Numbered from the stretch's first letter, positions 26,352-35,412 are shown. The stretch is 64,000 nucleotides of DNA from an uncultured Clostridia bacterium (GCA_947589045.1 CANQBQ010000007.1:1-64000); one strand, 5' to 3'. The notes: generated from the sequence alone by a model not told the origin. Numbers and translations are program-made.

Positions 26352-26987
26352 ATGGACGCACTGCAACAGCTTTTTATCGGTTTTGGAATGAACTGCCTTT
26401 TGTTCGTTCTGACGCTTGTAATGGCGCTGCCGCTCGGACTTATAATCACGTTCGGCACAATGACCAAAATCAAACCTCTCAAGTGGGTTATGAAAACCTT
26501 TGTCTGGATAATTCGCGGAACTCCGCTTATGCTCCAGCTTTTTATAGTGCTGTACGCCCCCGGAATACTTTGGCACCATCCCGTGTCAAACCGTATGGGA
26601 GCGGCTCTCGTGGCGTTTGTTATAAACTACGCGGCTTACTTTTCCGAAATTTTCCGCGGCGGTATAGAGAGCATACCAAAAGGGCAGTACGAGGCGGGAC
26701 AGGTGCTCGGGCTTACAAAGACGCAGGTGTTCTTTAAAATCGTGCTTTTCCAGGTCATAAAGCGCATAACTCCGCCGATGGGCAACGAGGTCATAACCCT
26801 TGTAAAAGACACCGCGCTCGCGAGAGTTATCTCGGTCGCCGAGATACTTCAGAACGCGTACAGATACGCGTCAAAGGGCATAATCTGGCCGCTTTTTGCG
26901 TCGGGACTCTACTTCCTCGCGTTTACGGGAGTTCTGTCAATTCTTTTGTCGTTTGTTGAGAAAAAGCTGGATTACTACAAGGGCTGA
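26352..26987 (+). CDS. amino-acid ABC transporter permease
   Basis: Membrane subunit of a His/Glu/Gln-type importer. 211 residues with about five transmembrane helices and the HisM/GlnP family segment FVINYAAYFSEIFRGGIESIPKGQYEAGQVLGL that contains the EAA-loop. The sequence of the loop (EAGQVLGLTKTQVFFKIVLFQ) is where the ATPase docks. One base separates it from the dehydrogenase gene and 28 bases from the ATPase gene. As in this family, one permease may form a homodimer. Confidence 0.94.
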   Translation: MDALQQLFIGFGMNCLLFVLTLVMALPLGLIITFGTMTKIKPLKWVMKTFVWIIRGTPLMLQLFIVLYAPGILWHHPVSNRMGAALVAFVINYAAYFSEIFRGGIESIPKGQYEAGQVLGLTKTQVFFKIVLFQVIKRITPPMGNEVITLVKDTALARVISVAEILQNAYRYASKGIIWPLFASGLYFLAFTGVLSILLSFVEKKLDYYKG

Positions 26988-27015
26988 GAAAACCTATTGA
27001 AAGGAGTGCGGCACT

Positions 27016-27801
27016 ATGGCGATACTTGAGGTTAAAGATATGTATAAGAGCTTCGGCAAGACCGAGGTTTTAAAGGGCGTCGGCTTCACTATGGAGCGCG
27101 GCGAGGTCATTTCGATTTTAGGCTCGTCGGGCAGCGGAAAGACCACGCTTTTGAGGTGTATAAATTTTCTTGAGCGTGCCGACAAAGGGCGGGTCATAGT
27201 CGACGGGAATGTTATTTTTGACGGCAGCGACACCGCGAAAAAAAGCCCCTCTGAGATAAGAAAGGCACAGCTCAATTTCGGAATGGTGTTCCAGCAGTTT
27301 AATCTGTTTCCGCAGTACAACGTGCTTGAAAACGTGGTGCTTGCGCCGAAACTGCTCGCTAAAGAACGCCCCGATTTTAAAAAGCACAAGAAAGAGATTT
27401 TGGCTGAAATCGAGGAGGACGCGCGAGACGTTATAGACAAGGTGGGGCTTACCGAAAAGCTGATGAACTACCCCTGCGAGCTGTCGGGCGGACAGCAGCA
27501 GAGAGTTTCGATAGCGAGAGCGCTCGCGTTAAATCCGAAAATACTGTTTTTTGACGAGCCGACCTCCGCTCTCGACCCCGAACTGACGGGCGAGATACTG
27601 CGGGTAATACGCTCTCTCGCCGACAAAAAAATAACGATGGTGATAGTCACTCACGAAATAGGCTTTGCCAGAAATGTTTCGGACAGGATTATTTTTATGG
27701 ACAAGGGAGTTGTGGCTGAGGAGGGTTCTCCCGAGGAGGTCATAGACAATCCCAAAAACGAGAGGACGAGAGAGTTTTTAAAGCTCATCGAGCAGAAATA
27801 A
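27016..27801 (+). CDS. amino-acid ABC transporter ATPase (GlnQ-type)
   Basis: Energises the importer encoded upstream. 261 residues with Walker A GSSGSGKTT near residue 36, the Q-loop GMVFQQFNLFPQ, signature LSGGQQQRVSIARAL, Walker B ILFFDEPTSALDPE and switch His in VTHEIGFA. The closest match is the polar amino-acid ATPase group (GlnQ, HisP). Between Q-loop and signature there is an insert of about 20 residues (ERPDFKKHKKEILAEIEEDA), longer than in GlnQ. A strong terminator follows, so this ends the operon. Confidence 0.95.
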   Translation: MAILEVKDMYKSFGKTEVLKGVGFTMERGEVISILGSSGSGKTTLLRCINFLERADKGRVIVDGNVIFDGSDTAKKSPSEIRKAQLNFGMVFQQFNLFPQYNVLENVVLAPKLLAKERPDFKKHKKEILAEIEEDARDVIDKVGLTEKLMNYPCELSGGQQQRVSIARALALNPKILFFDEPTSALDPELTGEILRVIRSLADKKITMVIVTHEIGFARNVSDRIIFMDKGVVAEEGSPEEVIDNPKNERTREFLKLIEQK

Positions 27802-27818
27802 ATTTAAAATACTGGTCA

Positions 27819-27856
27819 AAAATCGGACGCGTAACGTGCGCGCCCGATTTTTTGTT
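27819..27856 (+). terminator. terminator of the transporter operon
   Basis: AAAATCGG and CCCGATTTTTT frame a GC stem with a small internal mismatch, 18 bases after the ATPase stop codon. The T run is clear. Confidence 0.8.
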
Positions 27857-27972
27857 TAAAATAATCGGTTTGACAAATTTTTCATCTTATATTCTAAAGT
27901 TGTCAGTCTGCGAATAGTATTTTAATATTCAGTATCAATATCGCAACAAATTTTTGAACGGGAGGAACCTAA

Positions 27973-28860
27973 ATGAAAATATTTGTTATAACCAAAAAGA
28001 CGGGGATAATATATTCCCTCATTCTGATTTTTATGATTGCGGTCATATATGTCGGGAAAAATCAAACGGCACTCGTGGCAAATCCGCAGAAGGAACTGCC
28101 CATATACTGCGTCGAAAAGGACGAAAACGACAAGCGTGTAGCGTTTAGCTTCGATGCGGCGTGGGGCAATGAAGATACCGAAACGCTGATTGAAATTCTC
28201 GGAAGATATAATGTAAAGGCAACGTTTTTTGTGGTAGGCGGCTGGGTGGATAAGTACCCCGAATCGGTGAAGGCTCTCTCAGATGCGGGTCACGAGATAA
28301 TGAACCACTCCGACACTCACCCGCATATGACCGCGCTGTCCGCCGAGGAAATAAAAAAAGAGGTCGAAAGCTGTGATGAAAAAATCGAAAGCATAACCGG
28401 CAAAACGCCGACCCTTTTCCGCGCCCCCTACGGCGACTACGACGATAAGGTCGTCTCAACCCTGCGCGAGATAAATCACTATACCATACAGTGGGATGTG
28501 GACAGTCTCGACTGGAAAGAGCTGCCCGCCGACGAGATAACTCAGAGGGTGGTTGAAAAGGTTTGCCCCGGCTCGATAGTTCTGTTCCACAACGCGGCGA
28601 TAAACACTCCCGAGGCACTCCCCCAAATCATTGAAAAGCTCCAGGGCGAGGGGTACTCGATAGTGCCCGTTTCAGAGCTTATTCTGACCGAGGACTACCA
28701 TATCGATGTGACGGGTAAGCAGATACCCAACACCGCCGAGGAGACCGCCGCGCCCACCGAAGCCGCGGATGAAGGCACGGCTTCGCCGTCGCCCTCGGGC
28801 AGTGAGCCCGCCGAGACGAGTACCGCGCCCGCCGAGACCGCCGCGCCGACAGGTGAGTAA
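27973..28860 (+). CDS. membrane-anchored polysaccharide deacetylase (PdaB-like)
   Basis: Removes N-acetyl groups from peptidoglycan or a related glycan outside the cell. One N-terminal transmembrane helix (about residues 10-29), then the NodB domain (about 55-235): VAFSFDAAWGNEDT with the metal Asp pair, HSDTHPHM with the HxxxH metal ligands, RAPYGDY and the catalytic His region IVLFHNAA. A disordered tail rich in Thr, Ala, Pro and Glu (about 250-295) follows. FSFDAAWG rather than FTFDDG is typical of the sporulation-linked PdaB branch, so a role in spore cortex is likely but not proven. GGAGGAACC precedes ATG. It stands alone, with its own terminator. Confidence 0.9.
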   Translation: MKIFVITKKTGIIYSLILIFMIAVIYVGKNQTALVANPQKELPIYCVEKDENDKRVAFSFDAAWGNEDTETLIEILGRYNVKATFFVVGGWVDKYPESVKALSDAGHEIMNHSDTHPHMTALSAEEIKKEVESCDEKIESITGKTPTLFRAPYGDYDDKVVSTLREINHYTIQWDVDSLDWKELPADEITQRVVEKVCPGSIVLFHNAAINTPEALPQIIEKLQGEGYSIVPVSELILTEDYHIDVTGKQIPNTAEETAAPTEAADEGTASPSPSGSEPAETSTAPAETAAPTGE

Positions 28861-28861
28861 A

Positions 28862-28908
28862 AATCCGCGCCCCGCCCCGCCGAGCTTGAAAGGAGCGGGG
28901 CGCGGATT
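28862..28908 (+). terminator. long GC hairpin after the deacetylase gene
   Basis: A 14-bp stem AATCCGCGCCCCGC with its complement, starting one base after the stop codon, followed by ATATTT. A strong hairpin with a weak T tract. The 200 bases between it and lysA otherwise hold only the lysA promoter. Confidence 0.7.
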
Positions 28909-29050
28909 ATATTTCCGGCAAAAACAGGGTAAAATAGACGGCGCGGGGCATTTTATTATGATTGCGGACGAGGCGGAGGATAAAACCGCCGTTTCCCGCT
29001 TTAAAGCGTCTTTGCGGTCGGTAAAATATGCAAAATTTACTTTCTTTTGT

Positions 29051-29079
29051 TTGACAAACGCTCCGATTTATGATAGCAT
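29051..29079 (+). promoter_or_regulatory. lysA promoter
   Basis: TTGACA and TAGCAT are 17 bases apart, about 40 bases before the lysA start. The leader is too short for a lysine riboswitch or T-box, and none is seen. Confidence 0.6.
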
Positions 29080-29121
29080 AAAGTGATGTATTTTAATGTT
29101 TTATACAACGGAGGAATTTTT

Positions 29122-30423
29122 ATGGGGTTTGTAATGGAAACTTTGTCGGTAAACAAAGAGGGAAATCTTGCGCTCGGCGGCGTTGATTTGACGGAGGTCG
29201 CGGCTCGCTTCGGCACGCCCGCCTACGTTATGGACGAGAACCTTATCCGCGAAAATTGCAGGGTTTACATAAATGCTCTGAATAAGTTTTATGACGGGAA
29301 CGGTCTGGCGCTTTACGCGAGCAAGGCTCTGTCATGCAAATATATTTACAGGATTATGAAAGAGGAAGGAATGGGCGTTGACGTGGTTTCGGGCGGCGAG
29401 CTTTATACCGCGCTGGCGGCTGACTTCCCCGCCGGGAAAATCTATTTTCACGGCAATAACAAAACTGACGACGAGCTTGAGTTTGCTGTCGAGAAGAATG
29501 TCGGCAGAATTGTGGTGGACAACCTCCCCGAGCTTGACAGGATAAACAGTATTGCCGAAAAACACGGCAAAAACGTAAAGGTCTTATTCAGAATAAAGCC
29601 CGGAATTGACGCGCACACGCACAGCTTTGTGCAGACGGGTCAGATAGACTCCAAGTTCGGCGTTGCGCTTGAGACGGGAGAGGCGGAGCAAATAGTAAAA
29701 TACGCGAGCGAGCTGAAAAATGTTACTCCGGTCGGCGTGCATTGCCATATCGGCTCGCAGATTTTCGAGCTTGCGCCGTTTACGCTCGCGGCTGAAAAAA
29801 TGATGAATTTTATCGGCGATTTAAAGGACAAGTATCAGATTGAAATATCCGAGCTTAACCTCGGCGGCGGCTACGGAATTAAATACACCGACGAGGACGA
29901 CCCGATAGCCTACGACAAGTATATCGAGGCTGTTTCCAAGGTTGTGCGCTCGGAGGCGGAGAAGCGGGGAGTTAAGCTGCCGTTTGTAATTATGGAGCCG
30001 GGACGCTCGATAGTTGCATCTGCGGGACTTACGATCTATACGGTGGGCGCGGTAAAGGAGATACCCGGCATACGCACCTACGTTTCGGTTGACGGCGGTA
30101 TGGGCGACAATCCGAGATATATCCTCTATCAGTCGAAGTATCAGGCGGCTTCGGTCACAAATCCGCTCGGCAAGGATATAAAAGAGGTCACGATTGCGGG
30201 AAAGTGCTGTGAATCGGGCGACCTTCTGGCGGAGGGAGCGGAGCTTCCGCCCATGCACGCGGGAGATTTGCTCGCGGTTTTGGCAACCGGGGCATATAAT
30301 TACTCGATGGCGAGTAATTATAACAGAATACCCCGTCCGCCGATTGTTATGATAAAGGACGGAGAAACTCACCTTGCGGTAAAACGCGAGAGCTACGAGG
30401 ATTTAATAATAAACGACCTGTAA
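29122..30423 (+). CDS. lysA: diaminopimelate decarboxylase
   Basis: Makes L-lysine from meso-diaminopimelate, using pyridoxal phosphate. The PLP lysine is in LYASKALSCKYIYR near residue 63. HCHIGSQIF (phosphate and substrate loop), LNLGGGYGIKY, EPGRSIVA and the C-terminal CCESGDLLAEGAELP are the signature blocks. ATG 29122 follows GGAGGAA by eight bases and gives 433 residues; an ORF extension to 29083 has no ribosome binding site. It is alone under its own promoter and is followed by an M50 protease gene 21 bases downstream. Confidence 0.96.
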   Translation: MGFVMETLSVNKEGNLALGGVDLTEVAARFGTPAYVMDENLIRENCRVYINALNKFYDGNGLALYASKALSCKYIYRIMKEEGMGVDVVSGGELYTALAADFPAGKIYFHGNNKTDDELEFAVEKNVGRIVVDNLPELDRINSIAEKHGKNVKVLFRIKPGIDAHTHSFVQTGQIDSKFGVALETGEAEQIVKYASELKNVTPVGVHCHIGSQIFELAPFTLAAEKMMNFIGDLKDKYQIEISELNLGGGYGIKYTDEDDPIAYDKYIEAVSKVVRSEAEKRGVKLPFVIMEPGRSIVASAGLTIYTVGAVKEIPGIRTYVSVDGGMGDNPRYILYQSKYQAASVTNPLGKDIKEVTIAGKCCESGDLLAEGAELPPMHAGDLLAVLATGAYNYSMASNYNRIPRPPIVMIKDGETHLAVKRESYEDLIINDL

Positions 30424-30444
30424 TCGGGTTATTCGGAGGTTATT

Positions 30445-31122
30445 ATGCTTTTAAGTGTTTTGCGTTCCCCGGGGAGCGCATCTGTAAAACTGCTTTATAT
30501 TTTAATACTCGTGTTTTGCACGCTTTTGTCGCTGTCGGTGCATGAGATGTGCCACGGTCTGGCGGCGTATGCGCTCGGCGACAGGACTGCAAAATATGCG
30601 GGCAGGCTTACCATAAGTCCGTTCAGCCATCTCGACCCGATAGGCGCGCTGTGCCTTTTCTGCTTCGGCTTCGGCTGGGCGAAGCCCGTGCCGGTGAACG
30701 CGAGGAATTTTAAAAATATGAAGGGCGGAATGGTGATAACCGCGCTGGCGGGACCCGCTTCAAACTTCCTGCTCGCCTTTATAGCCGTGTTTATCGCAAT
30801 CGCAATGAGCTCGGTGGGCTCGGCTATCATTGGAGTGGGCGTTTCCGGGATTATAATGACCGCGCTCGTAAATCTTGCGGCTATGAACCTGGGACTTGCG
30901 GTGTTTAACTTAATTCCTATACCACCGCTGGACGGTTCGAAGGTTTTGAACGCCGTTCTTCCGTCGCAGACATATTTTAAAATTATGCAGTACGAGCAGT
31001 ATGGCTTTATAGCACTTATCATTTTGATAAATCTGCCGTTTTTTAAAAGATTTTTGACTTGGATTGTCAGCGGCGTGTTCGAGTTTTATCAACATATTGC
31101 GCTGGCGGTTTTCGGAGGGTAA
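30445..31122 (+). CDS. site-2-type membrane metalloprotease (M50 family)
   Basis: A membrane protein of 225 residues with four or five helices and the zinc motif HEMCHG in LSVHEMCHGLAAYALGD near residue 32; a conserved Asp follows in NLIPIPPLDGSKVL (about residue 160), completing the zinc site. It has no PDZ domain, so it belongs to the short YwhC/Rip3-like group common in Clostridia next to scpA. Its natural substrate is unknown. GGAGG precedes ATG. It is in the same strand run as lysA and scpAB. Confidence 0.92.
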   Translation: MLLSVLRSPGSASVKLLYILILVFCTLLSLSVHEMCHGLAAYALGDRTAKYAGRLTISPFSHLDPIGALCLFCFGFGWAKPVPVNARNFKNMKGGMVITALAGPASNFLLAFIAVFIAIAMSSVGSAIIGVGVSGIIMTALVNLAAMNLGLAVFNLIPIPPLDGSKVLNAVLPSQTYFKIMQYEQYGFIALIILINLPFFKRFLTWIVSGVFEFYQHIALAVFGG

Positions 31123-31165
31123 AATCATAAAACCGTAACCCAAAGACCGATAAGGGGTATGAAAT

Positions 31166-31933
31166 TTGCAGCAGCTTTCTTTTAAGCTTACGGCGTTTGA
31201 GGGTCCGCTGGATTTGCTACTTACGCTGATAAGAAAAAACAAGGTTAATATTTACGATATACCAATCTCGGAAATCCTCGACCAGTATCTTGAGGCGGTT
31301 TCCGATATGCAAAGTGCGGATATTGAGGTGGCGAGCGAGTTTTTGGTCACGGCGGCGACGCTGCTGAGGATAAAGTCGCAAATGCTGCTCCCGAAGTCCG
31401 ACCTCGAAGGCGAGGGTGAGGACGACCCGCGTGAGGAGCTTGTCAGAAGGCTCATTGAGTACCGCCGCTGCAAGGCTCAGGCGGAGTATCTGCGCGAACG
31501 GGAGAATATGGGCGCGGCTCTGTTCTTTAAGGCTCCAGATATAATAGAGCGGGAGAACGAGCGGTTTGACTATTCGAGGCTGACCCTTGAAAATCTGCAC
31601 AGCGCATATCTGCGCGCGCTGACAAAGCTGGAGCGGCGAATGCCGCCGCCCGTGCGCTCGTTTCGGGGAATTGTCGGACACGAGCCGGTTTCGGTCAGAG
31701 GCAGGGTGAAAAATATTTGGAACAAACTTATAAAAAAGAGCAGGATGCTCTTTAACGATATTTTTAAGGGTACGAAAAGCAGACCCGAACTCGTGGCGTC
31801 GTTTCTGGCGGTGCTGGAGCTTATAAAGCTGAAAAAAATCAGGGTAGAGGACAGCCCGACCGCGGGCGGCGATATGGTGGTACACCGTATCGCAAAGAGC
31901 GGCGACCTTGATTTTGAAAGCGTTGAGGAGTAG
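31166..31933 (+). CDS. scpA: chromosome segregation/condensation protein ScpA
   Basis: The kleisin subunit of the SMC condensin complex. N-terminal SMC-binding region opens with FKLTAFEGPLDLLLTLIRKNKVNIYDIPI, the family signature, and the C-terminal winged helix runs from about residue 195 (LVASFLAVLELIKLKKIRVED). 255 residues is standard. TTG 31166 is the start; AAGGGGT lies seven bases upstream, and the nearer ATG at 31159 is out of frame and stops quickly. ScpB follows immediately. Confidence 0.94.
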   Translation: MQQLSFKLTAFEGPLDLLLTLIRKNKVNIYDIPISEILDQYLEAVSDMQSADIEVASEFLVTAATLLRIKSQMLLPKSDLEGEGEDDPREELVRRLIEYRRCKAQAEYLRERENMGAALFFKAPDIIERENERFDYSRLTLENLHSAYLRALTKLERRMPPPVRSFRGIVGHEPVSVRGRVKNIWNKLIKKSRMLFNDIFKGTKSRPELVASFLAVLELIKLKKIRVEDSPTAGGDMVVHRIAKSGDLDFESVEE

Positions 31934-31938
31934 TGGCT

Positions 31939-32514
31939 ATGAACACAAAAGAGCTTGAATGTGCGCTTGAAGCGGTGCTGTTCGCGGCGGGCGAGCCTGT
32001 TTCGCTCAAAAGGCTTGCGGAGGTCACCGCGTCGGCGGAGGACGATGTCTTAAACGCGCTCTGCGATATGATGGATTCAAAAAGCGGAGGAACTCAGATA
32101 ATACAGCTTGAGGACTGTTATCAAATCTGCACACGCGCGGAGTACTACGAGTACGTTTCGCGGCTTGCCGAGCCGCACCGCCCGCAGAGCCTTTCAAATG
32201 CGGCGATGGAGGTTTTGGCGGTCGTGGCGTATCGCCAGCCCGTCACAAAATCTACTGTTGAGAATATCAGAGGCGTAAACTGCGACTATATTTTCAACCG
32301 CCTTATAGAGCGCGGACTTGTCGAGGAGGTCGGCAGGCTTGACGCGCCGGGCAGACCGATTTTGTTCGCGGTGACGCAGGAGTTTATGCGAGCGTTCGGA
32401 ATATCCTCGCTCAGCGAGCTTCCCGAATTTGAGGTTCGGGGCGACGAGGAGGAATCAGACGGCGAGTTTGATGAACTGAGTACGGCAAAGGAAAAATCAG
32501 AGGTCGGTGAATAA
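31939..32514 (+). CDS. scpB: segregation/condensation protein ScpB
   Basis: Binds the ScpA centre as a dimer in the SMC complex. Two winged-helix domains, with LEAVLFAAGEPVSLKRLAEV at the start and MEVLAVVAYRQPVTKSTVENIRGVNCDY as the most conserved block, then GRPILFAVTQEFMRAFG. ATG 31939 has GAGGAG eight bases upstream; the GTG at 31933 would overlap the scpA stop but is too close to that site. An acidic tail of about 30 residues follows the folded part. Confidence 0.94.
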   Translation: MNTKELECALEAVLFAAGEPVSLKRLAEVTASAEDDVLNALCDMMDSKSGGTQIIQLEDCYQICTRAEYYEYVSRLAEPHRPQSLSNAAMEVLAVVAYRQPVTKSTVENIRGVNCDYIFNRLIERGLVEEVGRLDAPGRPILFAVTQEFMRAFGISSLSELPEFEVRGDEEESDGEFDELSTAKEKSEVGE

Positions 32515-32559
32515 AACAGGGGCGGCGCTTGCCTCCCGAATACAAAAGGAATTTTGTTT

Positions 32560-33225
32560 ATGCTATATTTGCTTGCGGCGCTGCTTGCGCTTATACTGCT
32601 TGTGACCGCCGCGTTGTGGTCAAAGCTGATTGTAATAGTCAGATACGGCGGCGAGGGCTTTTCGCTGACCTTTAAGCTTTGGTGTTTCAAATATTCTCTG
32701 AGCGGGTTTAAAGGGTCGGACAAGCCGAAGGATAAAAAGAAAAAGAAAAAAGAAAAGGCAAAAGATAATAAGGAGGAAAGCACCTCCGAAGAAGTCGAAG
32801 AGGCTGATGAGAAGGCAAAGGACGAAGAAAAAAGCGGCGCTTTGCAGAAGATAAAGAACGGAATTTCGCTGTTTAAGAGCGTAAAACGCGCTTCTGTGCG
32901 CGCGCTCGGATATTTAAGGCATAAAATCGACATTTCCGAAACCCGCGTTATGCTGAGGTTCGGAACGGGTGACGCGGCGGCGACCGGAATGATTTGCGGT
33001 GCGTTTTGGGCGGCTCTCGGAAACCTGTATATAATAGGCGGCAAGTTTTTCAACCTCGGCTTTCCGAGCGTGAAGTTAACTCCGGTGTTTGAGAGCAAGG
33101 CGTTTGAACTGGAAGCCGAGAGTATAATCGGGGTGCGCCCCGCACATATTATAAACGCGGCTGTTATCGCGCTTTTCACATATTTCTTTCAAGAGAGAAA
33201 AACAATAAAAAACAAAAATAAATAA
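32560..33225 (+). CDS. DUF2953 membrane protein (YtfI-like)
   Basis: A 221-residue protein with an N-terminal transmembrane helix (about residues 2-21) and a charged Lys/Glu segment (about 50-95), then a conserved C-terminal part reading EIDISETRVMLRFGTGDAAATG and PAHIINAAVIALFTYFF. In B. subtilis ytfI precedes ytfJ, as here. DUF2953 proteins occur in spore formers, and the function is not known. ATG 32560 is chosen because AAAAGGA is nine bases upstream. Confidence 0.85.
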   Translation: MLYLLAALLALILLVTAALWSKLIVIVRYGGEGFSLTFKLWCFKYSLSGFKGSDKPKDKKKKKKEKAKDNKEESTSEEVEEADEKAKDEEKSGALQKIKNGISLFKSVKRASVRALGYLRHKIDISETRVMLRFGTGDAAATGMICGAFWAALGNLYIIGGKFFNLGFPSVKLTPVFESKAFELEAESIIGVRPAHIINAAVIALFTYFFQERKTIKNKNK

Positions 33226-33255
33226 AATTAAGAATAAAAAAGGAAGTGTCTTAAA

Positions 33256-33714
33256 ATGGCAGAACAAAATCCAATTCAGGGTATGATGTATACGGCTATG
33301 CAGAGCTTAAAAGAGATGATTGATGTCAACACCATCGTAGGCGACGCGGTAACCGCTCCCGACGGAACCGTTATAATTCCGATTTCCAAGGTCGCGGTGG
33401 GCTTCGGCGTTGGCGGAAGCGAATTTTCTCCCGAAAAAAGCACGCCCGTTAATCCCGAGGACGGAAAAATGTTCGGCGGCGGAAGCGGCGGCGGAATTTC
33501 AATAAACCCCGTGGCTTTTATGGTCGTTTCAAACGGTCAGTTCAAGCTGGTACCCGTAAGCGAGGAAAGCACCGTTTACGAAAGACTTTTGTATAACCTG
33601 CCCGACGCGGTGGACAAGGTTGCGGATGCGTTCAGCAATATTAAGTCAAGAAGAAGCGGAAAGAATAACGACGAAGCATCTGAAGTTGAGATACACATTG
33701 ACGAGCAGGAATAA
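33256..33714 (+). CDS. ytfJ: sporulation protein YtfJ (GerW family)
   Basis: A 152-residue cytosolic protein of the GerW/YtfJ family, linked in Bacillus to spore germination. The family blocks are KEMIDVNTIVGDAVTAPDGT, IPISKVAVGFGVGGSEF and GGSGGGISINPVAFMVV. Its position after scpAB and DUF2953, before dacF, is the conserved order in spore-forming Bacillota and supports a spore-forming host. A terminator and repeat copy D follow. Confidence 0.93.
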   Translation: MAEQNPIQGMMYTAMQSLKEMIDVNTIVGDAVTAPDGTVIIPISKVAVGFGVGGSEFSPEKSTPVNPEDGKMFGGGSGGGISINPVAFMVVSNGQFKLVPVSEESTVYERLLYNLPDAVDKVADAFSNIKSRRSGKNNDEASEVEIHIDEQE

Positions 33715-33732
33715 TTTATTTATATGATGTTT

Positions 33733-33761
33733 GCCCCCGTTGCGCGGGGGCTTGTTTTTTT
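33733..33761 (+). terminator. terminator of the scpA-ytfJ run
   Basis: GCCCCCG-TTG-CGCGGGGGC gives a GC-rich stem followed by TTGTTTTTTTT. It starts 18 bases after the ytfJ stop. Confidence 0.85.
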
Positions 33762-33777
33762 AATATTTTTTGCAATT

Positions 33778-34010
33778 CGCCCGCGTGTAACGCGGGCGGG
33801 ATTATGTACTTTTCTTAATGTTAAGAAAAGTACCAAAAGAAACATTTAGGGGCTATGCCCCTAAAAACCCCGCCGCGTGTAAGGCTGTTGCCTAAAACAC
33901 GCGGCAAAACCCAATGGCGGTAAGGTTGATGCCCGAATTTACTGTTTCTAAATTAAGTTTTCGTATGATTGCATCCGCGAACGGGACGTCGAGGGCGCCG
34001 TCCCGTACAA
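33778..34010 (+). repeat. modular hairpin repeat, copy D
   Basis: CGCCCGCGT-GTA-ACGCGGGCG (33778-33798); GTACTTTTCTTAA hairpin (33806-33833); TTTAGGGGC hairpin with loop TAT (33845-33865); a 9-bp stem GCCGCGTGT around the same 16-base loop as copy A (33872-33905); and ACGGGACG with its complement (33981-34006), the counterpart of 10954-10972 in copy C. Compared with copy A, five of the nine pairs in the fourth stem differ and every change is compensated. The 445-base gap before dacF is this repeat, the hairpin at 34031-34060 and AT-rich sequence. Confidence 0.85.
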
Positions 34011-34030
34011 CCAATCGTAACAAAAAAATA

Positions 34031-34060
34031 ACCGACAAAAATCTGCGGATTTTTGTCGGT
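34031..34060. repeat. tail hairpin after copy D
   Basis: A perfect 13-bp stem ACCGACAAAAATC with loop TGCG. It is the same stem as the terminator at 11037-11066, whose loop is TTCG. Here it is followed by TAAAAC, so it is not a working terminator on the plus strand; on the minus strand a T-rich tract would follow. Confidence 0.7.
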
Positions 34061-34159
34061 TAAAACAAGGTAAAGCGTATTGAGCTGTAGAATGAATATA
34101 AATTTATAAAATCTCATATATTTAAAGGAATAATATTGTTGTGAAGGTGAGTAGTTCCT

Positions 34160-35317
34160 TTGAAAAAGATATGCGTTTTAATTTTTGTTGTCGCTTTTTT
34201 GTTCGGCGCGGCGGAGGTGAGAGCCGCTCCGCCGATATCGGCGGAGTGTGCGGTCGTTATCGACGCCGACAGCGGCAGAGTTATGTTTGAGAAAAACGCC
34301 TATTCCGCGCACGGAATGGCAAGCACCACAAAAATCATAACAGCCATTGTCGCGCTTGAGTCGGGCGACTTAAATTCGGTTGCCAGAGTTTCGGCTAAAA
34401 CGGCGGCGGTCGAAGGCTCGTCGATGTATCTTGAGGAAAACGAGGAGATAACCCTCGAAAATTTGCTGTACGGGCTTATGCTTGTGTCGGGCAACGACGC
34501 GGCGACCGCGATTGCGGAGCATATATCGGGCAGTGAGGAGAAGTTCGTCGAGCTTATGAATAAAAAGGCGGCGGAGATAGGCGCACTCAACACCCACCTC
34601 GAAAACCCGCACGGGCTTTCGTCCGATACGCACTATACCACGGCTTACGACCTGGCAAAAATAACCGCTTACGCACTCAAAAATTCCAAATTTGCCGAAA
34701 TCGTTTCAACAAAGACAAAAAACATAACCTCGTCGGACGGAAGCGTGCGGACGCTCAACAATCACAACCGATTTTTGAGGATTTACGACGGCTGTATCGG
34801 AGTTAAAACCGGCTTTACCAAGGCGACGGGGCGCTGTCTTGTCACCGCGGTCAAAAAATCCGATATGACGCTGGTGTGCGTTACGCTGTGCGACCCGAAC
34901 GACTGGGACGACCACAAGGCGTTGTACGACTATGTGTTTGACAAATACGCCCCGAAGCCCGTCGCGTCGGCGGGGCAGTCGTTCGGCGCGGCGGCGGTGG
35001 GACACGGTGTTTTGCCCGAAGTTCAGGCTGTTTTGGCGGAGGATTTTCTCTTGCCCGTCGCGGAGGACGAGGTCGAGAGGGTTACGCTGACCGCGGAGCT
35101 TTCAAGCGGGCTTGAAGCACCCGTAGCCGCGGGCGACAGGGTGGGAACTCTCACCGCGACCCTGGACGGCGCAGTAATCGGCGAAGTGCCGCTCACGGCT
35201 TCTTCGGAGGTTTTGCGGGAGGAAGCCGCAGAGGCGGACAACGTCGAAACCGAAGGCGACTACAAGGCGGCTTTTTTGGACATAGTGTTGCTTTGGCTTA
35301 CAAGATTTTCAGCCTGA
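34160..35317 (+). CDS. dacF: D-alanyl-D-alanine carboxypeptidase (penicillin-binding protein, DacF-like)
   Basis: Trims the last D-Ala from peptidoglycan stem peptides outside the membrane. A signal peptide (about residues 1-22, ending RAA) precedes the class A/C low-molecular-weight PBP domain: active-site Ser in ASTTKIITA (SxxK), SGN in LVSGNDAAT and KTG in VKTGFTKATGR. A C-terminal beta domain (about 265-350) and an apolar end (FLDIVLLWLTRFSA) that can anchor it to the membrane follow. The start is TTG 34160 with AAGGTGA nine bases upstream. DacF after ytfJ is the order seen in spore formers, and DacF is active in forespore wall in Bacillus. Confidence 0.93.
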   Translation: MKKICVLIFVVAFLFGAAEVRAAPPISAECAVVIDADSGRVMFEKNAYSAHGMASTTKIITAIVALESGDLNSVARVSAKTAAVEGSSMYLEENEEITLENLLYGLMLVSGNDAATAIAEHISGSEEKFVELMNKKAAEIGALNTHLENPHGLSSDTHYTTAYDLAKITAYALKNSKFAEIVSTKTKNITSSDGSVRTLNNHNRFLRIYDGCIGVKTGFTKATGRCLVTAVKKSDMTLVCVTLCDPNDWDDHKALYDYVFDKYAPKPVASAGQSFGAAAVGHGVLPEVQAVLAEDFLLPVAEDEVERVTLTAELSSGLEAPVAAGDRVGTLTATLDGAVIGEVPLTASSEVLREEAAEADNVETEGDYKAAFLDIVLLWLTRFSA

Positions 35318-35412
35318 GCGTGACTATGTTAAAAACATAACAAGTGTTTGCCGCTACGGCGTTGAAAAATACAACAAGTTGCATAAAAATTGTCAAAACA
35401 GGCAAATTTATA

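Noticed and set aside
27857-27972. A possible sporulation-sigma promoter before the deacetylase gene
   Set aside because: Several AT-rich matches are possible but none fits SigE, SigG or SigK consensus well enough.
28958-29086. A 42-codon ORF between the deacetylase and lysA genes
   Set aside because: It lacks a ribosome binding site and runs over the lysA promoter; no recognisable domain.
29083-29121. Longer lysA start, 13 codons upstream
   Set aside because: The AGGAGGA-like site fits ATG 29122; the extension would start almost at the predicted transcription start.
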